DNA of 44,781 nt from JAVBPA01 sp031549925 (GTDB lineage: Bacteria > Bacillota > Clostridia > Oscillospirales > CAG-272): assembly GCA_031549925.1 (NCBI GenBank), contig JAVBPA010000008.1, positions 1-44,781 on the forward strand. Reading direction: 5' to 3'. Positions 27,894 through 35,854 of the stretch are shown piece after piece (the stretch's first letter is position 1; the number at the start of each line of letters is the position of its first letter). Under the pieces are notes generated by a model that searched no databases, was not told where the DNA came from, and saw only the letters and a list, made by a program, of their open reading frames with translations. A program made the translations under genes and the position numbers.

Positions 27894-28083
27894 CCTGTTT
27901 TGATATAAGAATTTTTACCCGCTGTTCCGCCGTATCAAGCTTTTCATTGCATTTTTTAACAAGCGAAATACCTTCCTCAAACATAGCGAGTGATGTGTCA
28001 AGCGGGGCGTTTCCGCTCTCAAGTGCGCGCACTATTTCTTCAAGTCTGGCAAGCGCGCTTTCAAATGTAATTTCATCTGTCAT
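27850..28083 (-). CDS. xseB: Exodeoxyribonuclease VII small subunit
   Basis: The 77-residue subunit has the family core FESALARLEEIVRALESG followed by a second helix (LDTSLAMFEEGISLVKKC). It partners XseA, encoded two bases upstream. The C-terminal tail (about 15 residues) is unconserved and overlaps the start of ispA. Exonuclease VII cuts single-stranded DNA from both ends. Confidence 0.95.
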   Translation of the reverse strand: MTDEITFESALARLEEIVRALESGNAPLDTSLAMFEEGISLVKKCNEKLDTAEQRVKILISKQDGSYDEQDFGKNTQ

Positions 28084-28085
28084 TT

Positions 28086-29318
28086 TTAATTACCGTTCCT
28101 ATTTTCGGATTCTTTTATTTCTGTAACCGTCGATTGTACTTCTCCGTCGGTTAGTTTAAATTTCACTGTTTCCCCTTTTTTTAACTGTTTAATGCTTTTA
28201 ATCAATTTTCCATCTTCACCGAAAACCGCGCTGTAACCTCTTGCAATAACCGCCAGAGGATTTATCGCTTGAAGAGAAGCGGTTAAATTTGCAAAAGAAG
28301 ATCTTTTATTTGTAAGAATGATTTTTTGAGCTGCTATAAGACGATTTTCCAAATTTAGCATTATCATTCTTTTTTCGTCGATCATATAGGAAGGACTCTG
28401 CAATGCTTTGCGTTCTGAAGACCGTTTTACAGCCTGCCTGCCTATAGTTATTCTTTGATTTAAAAGAAGTTCGAGTCTCCCGGTGATATTATTTATTTTC
28501 CGTTTTAATTCCGCGGTATCGGGCAATGCAATTTCGGCAGCGGCGGAAGGAGTAGGAGCGCGTTTATCCGAAACAAAATCGCAAATTGTAAAATCTGTTT
28601 CGTGACCGACAGCAGAAATAACCGGGACTTTCGAAAAATTTATTGTCCTGGCGAGTTCTTCGTTATTAAACGCCCATAAATCTTCGATCGAACCGCCTCC
28701 GCGTCCTATAATTATAACATCGACACATTTTTTGCTGCTAAAATATTTTATTCCTTCGATAAGCTGCGCGGCAGCGCCTTCTCCTTGTACCAACGAAGGA
28801 AACAATATAAGTTCCGCCAAAGGGAAACGTCTACCCGCAATATTTATCATATCTCTTATAGCAGCTCCCGTCGGAGAAGTTATAATACCAATCCTTACAG
28901 GTATTTTGGGAAGCGGCCGTTTTTTATCTTCCCGGAATAACCCTTCTCCTTCGAGCTTTCGTTTCAGTTGTTCATATGCAACATACAACGCGCCTATTCC
29001 GTCGGGCTCCATAGCTTCGGCGTAAAACTGATACTGTCCGTCTCTTACAAATGCAGAAACGCGTCCGCTCACAATAACTTTTAATCCGTTTTCTGGTATA
29101 AATTTTATTTTAGCCGCAGCTGATTTAAACATTACAGCCCGAATAACGCTGTTTTCATCTTTTAAAGTAAAATAATAATGCCCTGTCCGGTGATTGGTAA
29201 AGTTAGAAATTTCGCCTTTTACCGTCAGAGCGCTGAGACTTGGTGACTGATCTATTAAATCTTTAATGTATTCGTTTACCTGCGTGACCGTTAATATGTA
29301 TTTGTTATCATCCGTCAT
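28086..29318 (-). CDS. xseA: Exodeoxyribonuclease VII large subunit
   Basis: The 410-residue catalytic subunit has an N-terminal OB-fold (about 5-100, with GHYYFTLKDE) and the nuclease domain showing TSPTGAAIRDM, IIIGRGGGSIEDLWAFN and SAVGHETDFTI followed by DKRAPTPSAAAE, then a long helical C-terminal region. Length is a little short of E. coli XseA (456). GGAG lies seven bases before the ATG, which overlaps the stop of the upstream TsaD-like gene by one base. Confidence 0.96.
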   Translation of the reverse strand: MTDDNKYILTVTQVNEYIKDLIDQSPSLSALTVKGEISNFTNHRTGHYYFTLKDENSVIRAVMFKSAAAKIKFIPENGLKVIVSGRVSAFVRDGQYQFYAEAMEPDGIGALYVAYEQLKRKLEGEGLFREDKKRPLPKIPVRIGIITSPTGAAIRDMINIAGRRFPLAELILFPSLVQGEGAAAQLIEGIKYFSSKKCVDVIIIGRGGGSIEDLWAFNNEELARTINFSKVPVISAVGHETDFTICDFVSDKRAPTPSAAAEIALPDTAELKRKINNITGRLELLLNQRITIGRQAVKRSSERKALQSPSYMIDEKRMIMLNLENRLIAAQKIILTNKRSSFANLTASLQAINPLAVIARGYSAVFGEDGKLIKSIKQLKKGETVKFKLTDGEVQSTVTEIKESENRNGN

Positions 29319-30238
29319 TATTTATCTCCGGTATTAATTTGGATATCGTGCTTTTTTGCGCAGAGCAGAGCTGTTCCGAAAGCGTTGTCAGTAGAAAATT
29401 CAGGTTTTGCAAAATAAGCGTTATATTTTTTTTCTATATAAGTTTTTATCCTGCGGCAGCTCATCACCCCTCCCGCGTAAAGAACAGGAAGTCCGGGATA
29501 TTTATTTAAAGCGTTTTCCGTCATCTTATCTATTGTAAATTTAACAAATTCTAAAATGAAAGCGGCTGTTTCAAAAGCCGGACATCCGTTTTTCATCATA
29601 GAATCCGCGATATTTTCAGAGCCTGATATATTGCAATCAAAACCGTTTACATTTATTTTAATTTTATTTGAATATTCAAAATCTTCCGCTAATTTTTCAA
29701 GTTCCGGACCGCAAGGAAATTTCAATCCCAATTTTACTCCGATTCTGTCAATTGCCTGTCCGGCGTTTAAATCAATTGTCCCTCCGAGTCTCGTTATATT
29801 ACCTTCTGAAATATAAAGCAATTCGGTAGTACCGCCCGAAACATGAAAAGCTAAAAACTCCTCGGAATAAAAAGACGCGCTGTAACAAGCGGCTTCGATA
29901 TGTCCTTTTTGGTGTGAAAACGGGTAAACGGGAATATTTAATCCGGCGGCAATCGCTTTTGCCGCAACAGCTCCCGCTTCAAAACACGGCATGTACGAAT
30001 CAGAGATATCACGCGGATAGGCGCTGTATCCCACCGCTTCAAGCTGAAAACCCCGAATGCAATCGATAATCTGAGATAAATTTTTTATATGAGCAAAAAC
30101 CGCGTCCGCCTGACGCAGTCCGCGTTCTCCCTTCGCAACAGGTAATATTAGTTTTTTATTCAAAACAACGCCAAAACCGTCAGTTAACGCAACCGATGTA
30201 GTATATGCGCTTGTATCAATCCCCAGATATAAACTCAT
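29318..30238 (-). CDS. TsaD/Kae1-like paralogue (O-sialoglycoprotein endopeptidase family)
   Basis: The 306-residue ASKHA-fold protein begins with LGIDTSAYTTSVAL and GERGLRQADAVFAH. It keeps the metal-binding pair of TsaD, His109 and His113 in SHQKGHIEA, but the SGGHT segment reads SGGTTEL (135-140) and the late glycine loop reads AGGVMSCRR instead of GGVAAN. It is therefore a paralogue rather than the t6A synthase itself. Such short TsaD-like proteins lie between nusB and xseA in many Clostridia (from memory) and have no assigned role. Its ATG overlaps the nusB stop in an ATGA arrangement. Confidence 0.8.
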   Translation of the reverse strand: MSLYLGIDTSAYTTSVALTDGFGVVLNKKLILPVAKGERGLRQADAVFAHIKNLSQIIDCIRGFQLEAVGYSAYPRDISDSYMPCFEAGAVAAKAIAAGLNIPVYPFSHQKGHIEAACYSASFYSEEFLAFHVSGGTTELLYISEGNITRLGGTIDLNAGQAIDRIGVKLGLKFPCGPELEKLAEDFEYSNKIKINVNGFDCNISGSENIADSMMKNGCPAFETAAFILEFVKFTIDKMTENALNKYPGLPVLYAGGVMSCRRIKTYIEKKYNAYFAKPEFSTDNAFGTALLCAKKHDIQINTGDK

Positions 30239-30681
30239 ACTTGTTTATCTTTTAAGCCCTCGGCTTCGGTAACAGCATTCAATATACCGTTTATAAACTT
30301 CGGAGCGTTTTCATGATCGTATTTTTTCGCAAGCTCCACAGCTTCGTTTATCGCAATATTATAAGGCATATCTTCACAGTAAACAATTTCATACACTCCG
30401 AGCCTCATAATAGCTTCGGAAACGCGGGATAACCTGTCACTTTTCCATCCTACCGACTTATCCGCTATTTTTAAATCGATTTCAGGTATATATTCCCATA
30501 TTGTAAAAAACATATTGCGTATATAACTGTCATCTTCAAATTCCTGATATGTCATGGCGTTTGAATATATTTCTTCTAAATTACGGGAAAGTTTTTCGTC
30601 ATTTTTATCTTTTCCGTTGTAATCGTATCCCGCTTCGTAAATCAAAGCAAATAAGTGTTCACGTGCTTCGCGTCTTGTCAT
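30235..30681 (-). CDS. nusB: Transcription antitermination factor NusB
   Basis: The 148-residue all-helical protein shows the NusB ends: MTRREAREHLFALIYE at the start and YNIAINEAVELAKKYD, then FINGILNAV at the end. NusB with NusE forms the antitermination complex on rRNA transcripts. It heads a tightly packed operon (nusB, TsaD-like, xseA, xseB, ispA, PAP2-like) with overlaps or gaps of 0-22 bases, read from a consensus promoter with a leader of about 110 bases. The ribosome binding site (ACGGGT) is modest. Confidence 0.95.
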   Translation of the reverse strand: MTRREAREHLFALIYEAGYDYNGKDKNDEKLSRNLEEIYSNAMTYQEFEDDSYIRNMFFTIWEYIPEIDLKIADKSVGWKSDRLSRVSEAIMRLGVYEIVYCEDMPYNIAINEAVELAKKYDHENAPKFINGILNAVTEAEGLKDKQV

Positions 30682-30796
30682 ATATTATTTACCCGTATTA
30701 TTTTATTCATATGCTTATATCATAGCTATTCGCTGCGTAAAAAAATAAAATGAAAGAATTTTGATAATTATCACATTTATTTTTAATATATATTAA

Positions 30797-30825
30797 ATTA
30801 TATAATTTAATTAACAAATTGTCAA
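30797..30825 (-). promoter_or_regulatory. Sigma-A promoter of the nusB operon
   Basis: Minus strand TTGACA (30825-30820), 17-base spacer, TATAAT (30802-30797): a perfect consensus match. Transcription would begin near 30790, leaving a leader of about 110 bases before nusB. The -35 box lies within the divergent control region of the plus-strand DUF4432 gene. Confidence 0.8.
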
Positions 30826-30910
30826 CCTTAATGTAAAATGTAAACTGTAAAATATCAATCGGAGAATAAGAAGAATATGTACAATATAAAAACATTCCGA
30901 GGGATTATAT

Positions 30911-31885
30911 ATGAATGAAAAATATATAGGAAATACTTCGCAGCTTTTCGATATCCGCCAATATAAATTTACATCGGGACGAGCTTCTGAGGTTTCGGCA
31001 ATTGATGTTTGGAACGGCGGAAATTTGCATTTTACAATCTTGCCTGACCGCGGAATGGATATATATACTCTTCGTTACCGAGGGGTAAACATAGCTTACC
31101 ATTCTCCGGTTGGAATCACATCACCCTCATATTACAGCGATATATCATCGAAATGGCTTCGCACATTCGGCGGAGGATTTTTATGTACTTGCGGTTTGCA
31201 AAATATCGGTTCTGCCGACGGTAATGATCCCGAACTGACAGTTCACGGAAGAATATCAAACACACCCGCCGAAAACGTTTGTGTTACCCTAGAGAACGAA
31301 GGAACAGCTGCTGTCATTTCCGGCGTTTTGCGCGAAGGGGTTATATTCGGTTCAAAATTAACAATGCGCCGCACAATAAAATGCAGCTTGGGATGCGATG
31401 AAATCTCAATTGAAGATACAGTTACAAACGAATCTTTCACAGATGACGCAATCTCAATGCTTTATCATTTTAATATAGGATATCCAATGCTTTCCGAATC
31501 TGCCGTACCATATTTCCCTTCACATACAATTGTTCCAAGAAACGCACATGCCGCGACAGATGTTGATAATTGGGATAAAGTATTACCTCCGCAAATGGGA
31601 TATGAAGAAATGTGCTATTATCATTTTCTCACAAAAAATGTAATAGGTATAGATAATCCCTCTCTTGATATAAGTTTGCGCATCGAATATGATTCCCCTA
31701 TTATCGACCGTGCCGTACAATGGAGAATGTTCGGCTGCGGAGATTATGTTATGGGACTAGAACCCGCTTCCTGTTCACTCGAAGGCAGATGCGATGCCGT
31801 GGCAAACGGTTCGCAGAAATACATACAAGCACGAAAAAGTATTCAAAATAAAATAAATATATCATTTGGTAAATGCGGAATATGA
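30911..31885 (+). CDS. DUF4432 family protein (aldose-1-epimerase-like)
   Basis: The 324-residue protein matches DUF4432, a galactose-mutarotase-like family: an early LPDRGMDIYTLRYRGVNIAYHSP segment, HGRISNTPAE near 117 with a likely active-site His, YHFNIGYPML near 181, and GLEPASCSLEG near 286. Such proteins are thought to act on sugars or sugar-like products of carbohydrate breakdown; no substrate can be named. GAGGG lies seven bases before the ATG. It diverges from the nusB operon and is followed, with an ATGA overlap, by a small membrane protein. Confidence 0.8.
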   Translation: MNEKYIGNTSQLFDIRQYKFTSGRASEVSAIDVWNGGNLHFTILPDRGMDIYTLRYRGVNIAYHSPVGITSPSYYSDISSKWLRTFGGGFLCTCGLQNIGSADGNDPELTVHGRISNTPAENVCVTLENEGTAAVISGVLREGVIFGSKLTMRRTIKCSLGCDEISIEDTVTNESFTDDAISMLYHFNIGYPMLSESAVPYFPSHTIVPRNAHAATDVDNWDKVLPPQMGYEEMCYYHFLTKNVIGIDNPSLDISLRIEYDSPIIDRAVQWRMFGCGDYVMGLEPASCSLEGRCDAVANGSQKYIQARKSIQNKINISFGKCGI

Positions 31886-32322
31886 AAAAAGATACTAATG
31901 TTTTAAATACAATATTATATAATTTTATATATCCAGCCTGTGTTTATTTTTCGGTTTCAATATTTTTATTTACGGCAATAACTTATATCATGGAATACGA
32001 AAACCTGGCTCCGACTATAAAAACGCAAGTTTTATTTTGGATTTTTTCAGCGGGAATGGCTCTTTTGCAAAACATATTCCGCATAAAAATATTAAATATA
32101 TTTTTTAGAGTTTTGATACATTATATCGGAATGGTTGTTCTTTTTATATTGATATTGGTAATTCTCACGGGTCAGTATAATGATTCCCTGGGAGGGTTTA
32201 TTTTAATTATTGTATTAAGCGTAATATATTTTTTTATAGCTTCAATAGTTTTATTAATACGTGCCTTTATGCATAAATCCAGTAATACCGAAAAAAAATA
32301 CGACAGTCTTTACAGAAGATAA
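31882..32322 (+). CDS. Small four-helix membrane protein (DUF3021-like)
   Basis: The 146-residue protein has four hydrophobic helices (about 13-30, 44-62, 75-97 and 104-125) and short charged tails. The layout and the FFRVLIHYIGM segment suggest the DUF3021 family, but the match is from memory and weak. I place the start at the ATG at 31882, which shares bases with the stop of the DUF4432 gene (ATGA), rather than the ATG at 31873. Function is unknown. It may simply be co-transcribed with its neighbour. Confidence 0.6.
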   Translation: MKKDTNVLNTILYNFIYPACVYFSVSIFLFTAITYIMEYENLAPTIKTQVLFWIFSAGMALLQNIFRIKILNIFFRVLIHYIGMVVLFILILVILTGQYNDSLGGFILIIVLSVIYFFIASIVLLIRAFMHKSSNTEKKYDSLYRR

Positions 32323-32519
32323 AATTGTTTTTGTTGGAAAATTTTACTTTTTTAAAAATAAGAAGATTTTTTGCTTTTAAAACTAAATTATTATATTGTC
32401 TTTAAAAATAAACTTAATAAAAATATTTGTTATCAAATGATTTTTTATACAAGTAAAACGGGTTCGGATTATATTTGATTCTTTGCGGTTTATTTTAAAA
32501 TAATTCTGTTATAAATATT

Positions 32520-32550
32520 AAAGTTCCTGTTTAAAAGGGGACTTTTTTAA
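32520..32550. terminator. Bidirectional terminator between convergent genes
   Basis: AAAGTTCC and GGGGACTTT (one G-U) form an 8-bp stem around a 9-base loop, with TTTTTTAATT on the plus side. It lies between the plus-strand membrane protein gene and the minus-strand MFS gene. The minus side (CTTTAATATTT) is a weaker T tract. Confidence 0.6.
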
Positions 32551-32601
32551 TTAGTTTTACTAAATATCTAAAAAAAGCGAAAATTCAACAAAAATTTTAT
32601 T

Positions 32602-33900
32602 TTATAAAGTTCGGTTGTTTTGGCTGAAACGCTGCCAGCGGGACATAATAAGAAAACAAGCGGCTAATCCTATTATACACATACCTGTCCAAATACCGAA
32701 CATGACATTCCATCCTTTAAATATACCGGTTATATATCCTATCATAATTGATGATAATGAACCGAATAAATTCATGAACGCGTTTAAAATCCCCGCGACT
32801 GTAGCAGCTCTTCCGTATTTTCCGAACGCGGAAGGTATAAAGGTAACATAAATATTGGAATTAGCTATCATTAAAGCGGAGATAACAGCTAAACATATTA
32901 TCATAGTAACAATATTCTTGTTTCCTATAATAAACATCAAAGCTAAAACAAAAAATGATAAAATCAAAAAGAATACCGAAGCTTTTAATTCGTTATATGA
33001 AAACTTTTTTATAACTATATGAGATACCGCAGCTCCGAATATATTTCCGAACGGTAATAAAGCGGTAAGCAGTACTGCCATGGAAGGTGTAAAATTAAAC
33101 ATTTCTGTAATAATAGTCGGAGTCCAGTTTGAAACGCCGTTGTTTATCATAGAAATCAAAGATGCAGGTATAATAACGAGAAGAACTCCGGAAGCCGCAA
33201 GCAAAGGTTTTAGCGCCCACTTTTTATTAACCGATGAAACATTATCAGAATTATTATTTTCTTTCGGTAAGTATACTTTTATTTTTTTAGTTATAGGATA
33301 AGTTGACAGAATCCAAATAACACCATACAAAGGAAGTATTATTCCCGGAATAATAAAAAGCATTTCTATTTTTCCGCCGCGCAATAATATAGTGGACAAA
33401 ATAAACGAACCGAAAGATCCTACAGCAGTTGTAATCAATATGTTTGAACAAGCGGTAGATCTTTGTTCTTTCGGCAATATTGTTGAAATTATTCTGATTA
33501 AAGGAGACCATATAGTCGATTGAACAATCCCGTTCGCAGCCCAGATAATTATCAAAACCGGATGCGGCGCGTTAAAATATAAGGCTGATCCCATACACAA
33601 ATTAAAAAATCCCGATAATATAACTCCGCACCCGATCATATTAAACGGTGATAATTTATCAGCTAAAAATCCGTTGACAAATGTACTTAAACCGTAGGCT
33701 ATATAAAAAACAGTACTTATTGAAGCGGCAGCTTCCCGAGTCATATCACCGTTGCCGATTATCAAAGTCATAGCCGCACTGTAGTTAAGTCTGCCGAAAT
33801 ACAATATAACATAAGCTAAAAAACCCATCACAAATAAAAATATACCGCTTTTACGGTCGTCGAGAGGTATATAATTAATTATGGATTTTCTATGTTTCAT
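32602..33900 (-). CDS. MFS transporter, organophosphate:phosphate antiporter-like
   Basis: The 432-residue protein has 12 predicted helices. The N-terminal YFGRLNYSAAM segment in helix 1 and YGLSTFVNGFLADKLSPFNMI after helix 2 resemble the GlpT/UhpT group, whose members exchange phosphate for sugar phosphates or glycerol 3-phosphate. Substrate is not certain. It stands alone, convergent with the small membrane protein gene and divergent from the SGNH gene. No clear minus-strand promoter boxes were seen, and the ribosome binding site (GGATGAA) is weak. An organophosphate importer would be a plausible supplier for the sugar-phosphate operon further right, but they are 6 kb apart. Confidence 0.8.
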   Translation of the reverse strand: MKHRKSIINYIPLDDRKSGIFLFVMGFLAYVILYFGRLNYSAAMTLIIGNGDMTREAAASISTVFYIAYGLSTFVNGFLADKLSPFNMIGCGVILSGFFNLCMGSALYFNAPHPVLIIIWAANGIVQSTIWSPLIRIISTILPKEQRSTACSNILITTAVGSFGSFILSTILLRGGKIEMLFIIPGIILPLYGVIWILSTYPITKKIKVYLPKENNNSDNVSSVNKKWALKPLLAASGVLLVIIPASLISMINNGVSNWTPTIITEMFNFTPSMAVLLTALLPFGNIFGAAVSHIVIKKFSYNELKASVFFLILSFFVLALMFIIGNKNIVTMIICLAVISALMIANSNIYVTFIPSAFGKYGRAATVAGILNAFMNLFGSLSSIMIGYITGIFKGWNVMFGIWTGMCIIGLAACFLIMSRWQRFSQNNRTL

Positions 33901-34045
33901 TTATTATTCATCCGTTTTTATAAACATTTTTTATCATATTATATCATATCATAATATACAGCGCAAGTGTATATAATACATATAATATATAATTTCGTTT
34001 ATCGTCTTATTATCAGTTATTTTACAAACTTATGAATTCTTCCTA

Positions 34046-34074
34046 TTGAAATAGAAAAATAATTTTGTTATAAT
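34046..34074 (+). promoter_or_regulatory. Sigma-A promoter of the SGNH-DUF4358 unit
   Basis: TTGAAA (34046-34051), 17-base spacer, TATAAT (34069-34074) with an extended TG-T before the -10. The transcript would start near 34081, about 27 bases before the ATG at 34108. Confidence 0.75.
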
Positions 34075-34107
34075 ATTTTATATTTTGTTTAAAGTTGGCA
34101 TAAAAAG

Positions 34108-35280
34108 ATGAAAAATTCTTCATTCTGTTATATAAAAAACATAAAAACAATTTATACCGTAATAACAGCCTCTATACTTTTTTTGGCTGCTGTTACCATA
34201 TATTTTACTTCCGCCGAAAACCGGAAGGACGAAGATATACCCGGAATCGCAAAAGATCCGCAAGCTTTAAATACCGAACAAACTCCTCTTCCGGTTATTA
34301 ATGAATTGCCGGAGGAAACTGAAACTGCGTGTATTATCGATACGGAAAATATTGCAACCGAAACCGAAAAAAATTCCGTTTCAGAAGAATCGGAAGATAT
34401 TATTATAAGCGAACATACGACAGAAACCGAATATGCACAATCAATCGATGAATCCGAGATAACCACTGACGAATTGATAATAACCGAAAAAGAGACAACA
34501 GAAAAAGAAACAAATACCGCCGATACAAACGTAATTGATGCTATTTTAAAAAGTATCAATGGTCTTGATGAATTATACCCCGATACTGTTTTGAAAAAAA
34601 CCGAAGATATGGGCGAAGATTATATAAAACGAATAATATTTTTAGGTGATTCTACAACTTACGCAATGAAAAGATACGGTGTTCTCGAAAACGGAACGAA
34701 AACGAATCAGGTTTGGACTCCCGCCAGCGGAACACTTACTTTGTCAAACGCGACTTTTTCTACTATAGTATATCCGGATGACGGCAGTGAAATAACAATT
34801 GCGGAAGCTGTTCTAAGAAAAAAACCGGAAATTTTGGTTATTACGCTGGGTGTCAACGGAGTTTCGTTTATGAAAGAAGATTATTTTAAAAGCTCGTATA
34901 AAGCTTTAATTGAAGAAATTTTAATTTCTTCTCCGGATACAAAAATTATTTTACAATCGATATTTCCCATAGCCGCTTCATATTCCAAAAAGAAATCTAT
35001 AAATAACACTAAAATATCAAAAGCAAATGAATGGATCGCTTGTATAGCAGATGAACTGGAATTAAAATTTGCAAATACCGCTTCGGTTTTGATAGGGTCT
35101 GACGGATATTTACCGGAAGAATACCAAAACGGAGATGGTCTTCATTTGAATAAAATTTCCCTCTCATTGGAACTTGAATATTTAAGAACTCATGCTTTAA
35201 CATATGAAGAAGAAACAGATTTGGAAACAGAAACCGAAACGGAAATTAATACCGAAGAAACTTCCCCAAAAATACCATAA
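34108..35280 (+). CDS. Membrane-anchored SGNH/GDSL hydrolase with Glu/Thr-rich linker
   Basis: The 390-residue protein has one membrane helix (about 14-34), a low-complexity linker rich in Glu, Thr and Ser (about 40-140), and an SGNH hydrolase domain (about 172-360). Block I is LGDSTT with Ser182, block III is GVNG (248-251) with the Asn, and block V is DGLHLN with Asp343 and His346. A second acidic, Thr-rich tail ends the protein. SGNH enzymes remove or transfer acyl groups; anchored outside the membrane it may act on wall or exopolysaccharide esters. The ribosome binding site is weak. It pairs with the DUF4358 lipoprotein 13 bases downstream. Confidence 0.82.
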   Translation: MKNSSFCYIKNIKTIYTVITASILFLAAVTIYFTSAENRKDEDIPGIAKDPQALNTEQTPLPVINELPEETETACIIDTENIATETEKNSVSEESEDIIISEHTTETEYAQSIDESEITTDELIITEKETTEKETNTADTNVIDAILKSINGLDELYPDTVLKKTEDMGEDYIKRIIFLGDSTTYAMKRYGVLENGTKTNQVWTPASGTLTLSNATFSTIVYPDDGSEITIAEAVLRKKPEILVITLGVNGVSFMKEDYFKSSYKALIEEILISSPDTKIILQSIFPIAASYSKKKSINNTKISKANEWIACIADELELKFANTASVLIGSDGYLPEEYQNGDGLHLNKISLSLELEYLRTHALTYEEETDLETETETEINTEETSPKIP

Positions 35281-35293
35281 AACGGATGTAAAA

Positions 35294-35851
35294 ATGAAAA
35301 AAACTTTAATTATTATATTATCATTTCTTGCATTGATACACACTTCCTGTTCGGATAATAGTATCGACGAAAATCAAACAGAACAAAAAAACGTGATTGA
35401 AATAAATGATGAAAATGAAGAAGAATCGGATTTTAATTATAGTAATATCACAATCGAAAATATATCCGAAACTGTCGAAAAATATATGGGTAACTCAAAT
35501 AAATTATCTGCCGTAAATGATGACTATATTGTAGGGATGATAGAACTGGATTTGGATTTAATTGACGAATATACATTGAAAATGCAAACAATGGGAACTC
35601 AAACCGATCAATATGGGATTTTCCTTGCGAAAGACGAAAAAGCCGCTGCCGAAATAGGCAGCGCACTTGATGTTTATTTGAAATTATTATATGAGAACAG
35701 CGCAGATTTCAACTATCTTCCGGAAGAAATTCCGAAACTTGAAGCCGCGGAAACACATATAAAAGGTTCGTATGTTTTTTATATAATCGCTTCGGAAAAT
35801 GAAGTGACTTCGGCTGTCGGCAGTTTCGATGAAATGTTTAAAAATAAGTAA
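35294..35851 (+). CDS. DUF4358 family lipoprotein
   Basis: The 185-residue protein has a signal helix (3-15) and Cys19 in HTSC, an imperfect lipobox (His at -3). An acidic linker follows, then a domain of about 135 residues with YIVGMIELDL, YGIFLAKDEKAA, and a final YVFYIIASENEV strand, which matches the DUF4358 layout. The longer frame open from 35204 overlaps the SGNH gene and lacks a signal sequence, so I start at the ATG at 35294. DUF4358 proteins often neighbour SGNH or MBOAT genes in Clostridia (from memory). Its stop is three bases from the convergent murE stop. Confidence 0.72.
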   Translation: MKKTLIIILSFLALIHTSCSDNSIDENQTEQKNVIEINDENEEESDFNYSNITIENISETVEKYMGNSNKLSAVNDDYIVGMIELDLDLIDEYTLKMQTMGTQTDQYGIFLAKDEKAAAEIGSALDVYLKLLYENSADFNYLPEEIPKLEAAETHIKGSYVFYIIASENEVTSAVGSFDEMFKNK

Positions 35852-35854
35852 AGG

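Noticed and set aside
34152..34559. 135-codon minus-strand frame opposite the SGNH gene
   Set aside because: It mirrors the Glu/Thr linker as Ser/Val-rich sequence; no start signal.
35204..35293. N-terminal extension of the DUF4358 gene
   Set aside because: It overlaps the SGNH gene, is Lys-rich, and would bury the signal sequence that begins at 35294.
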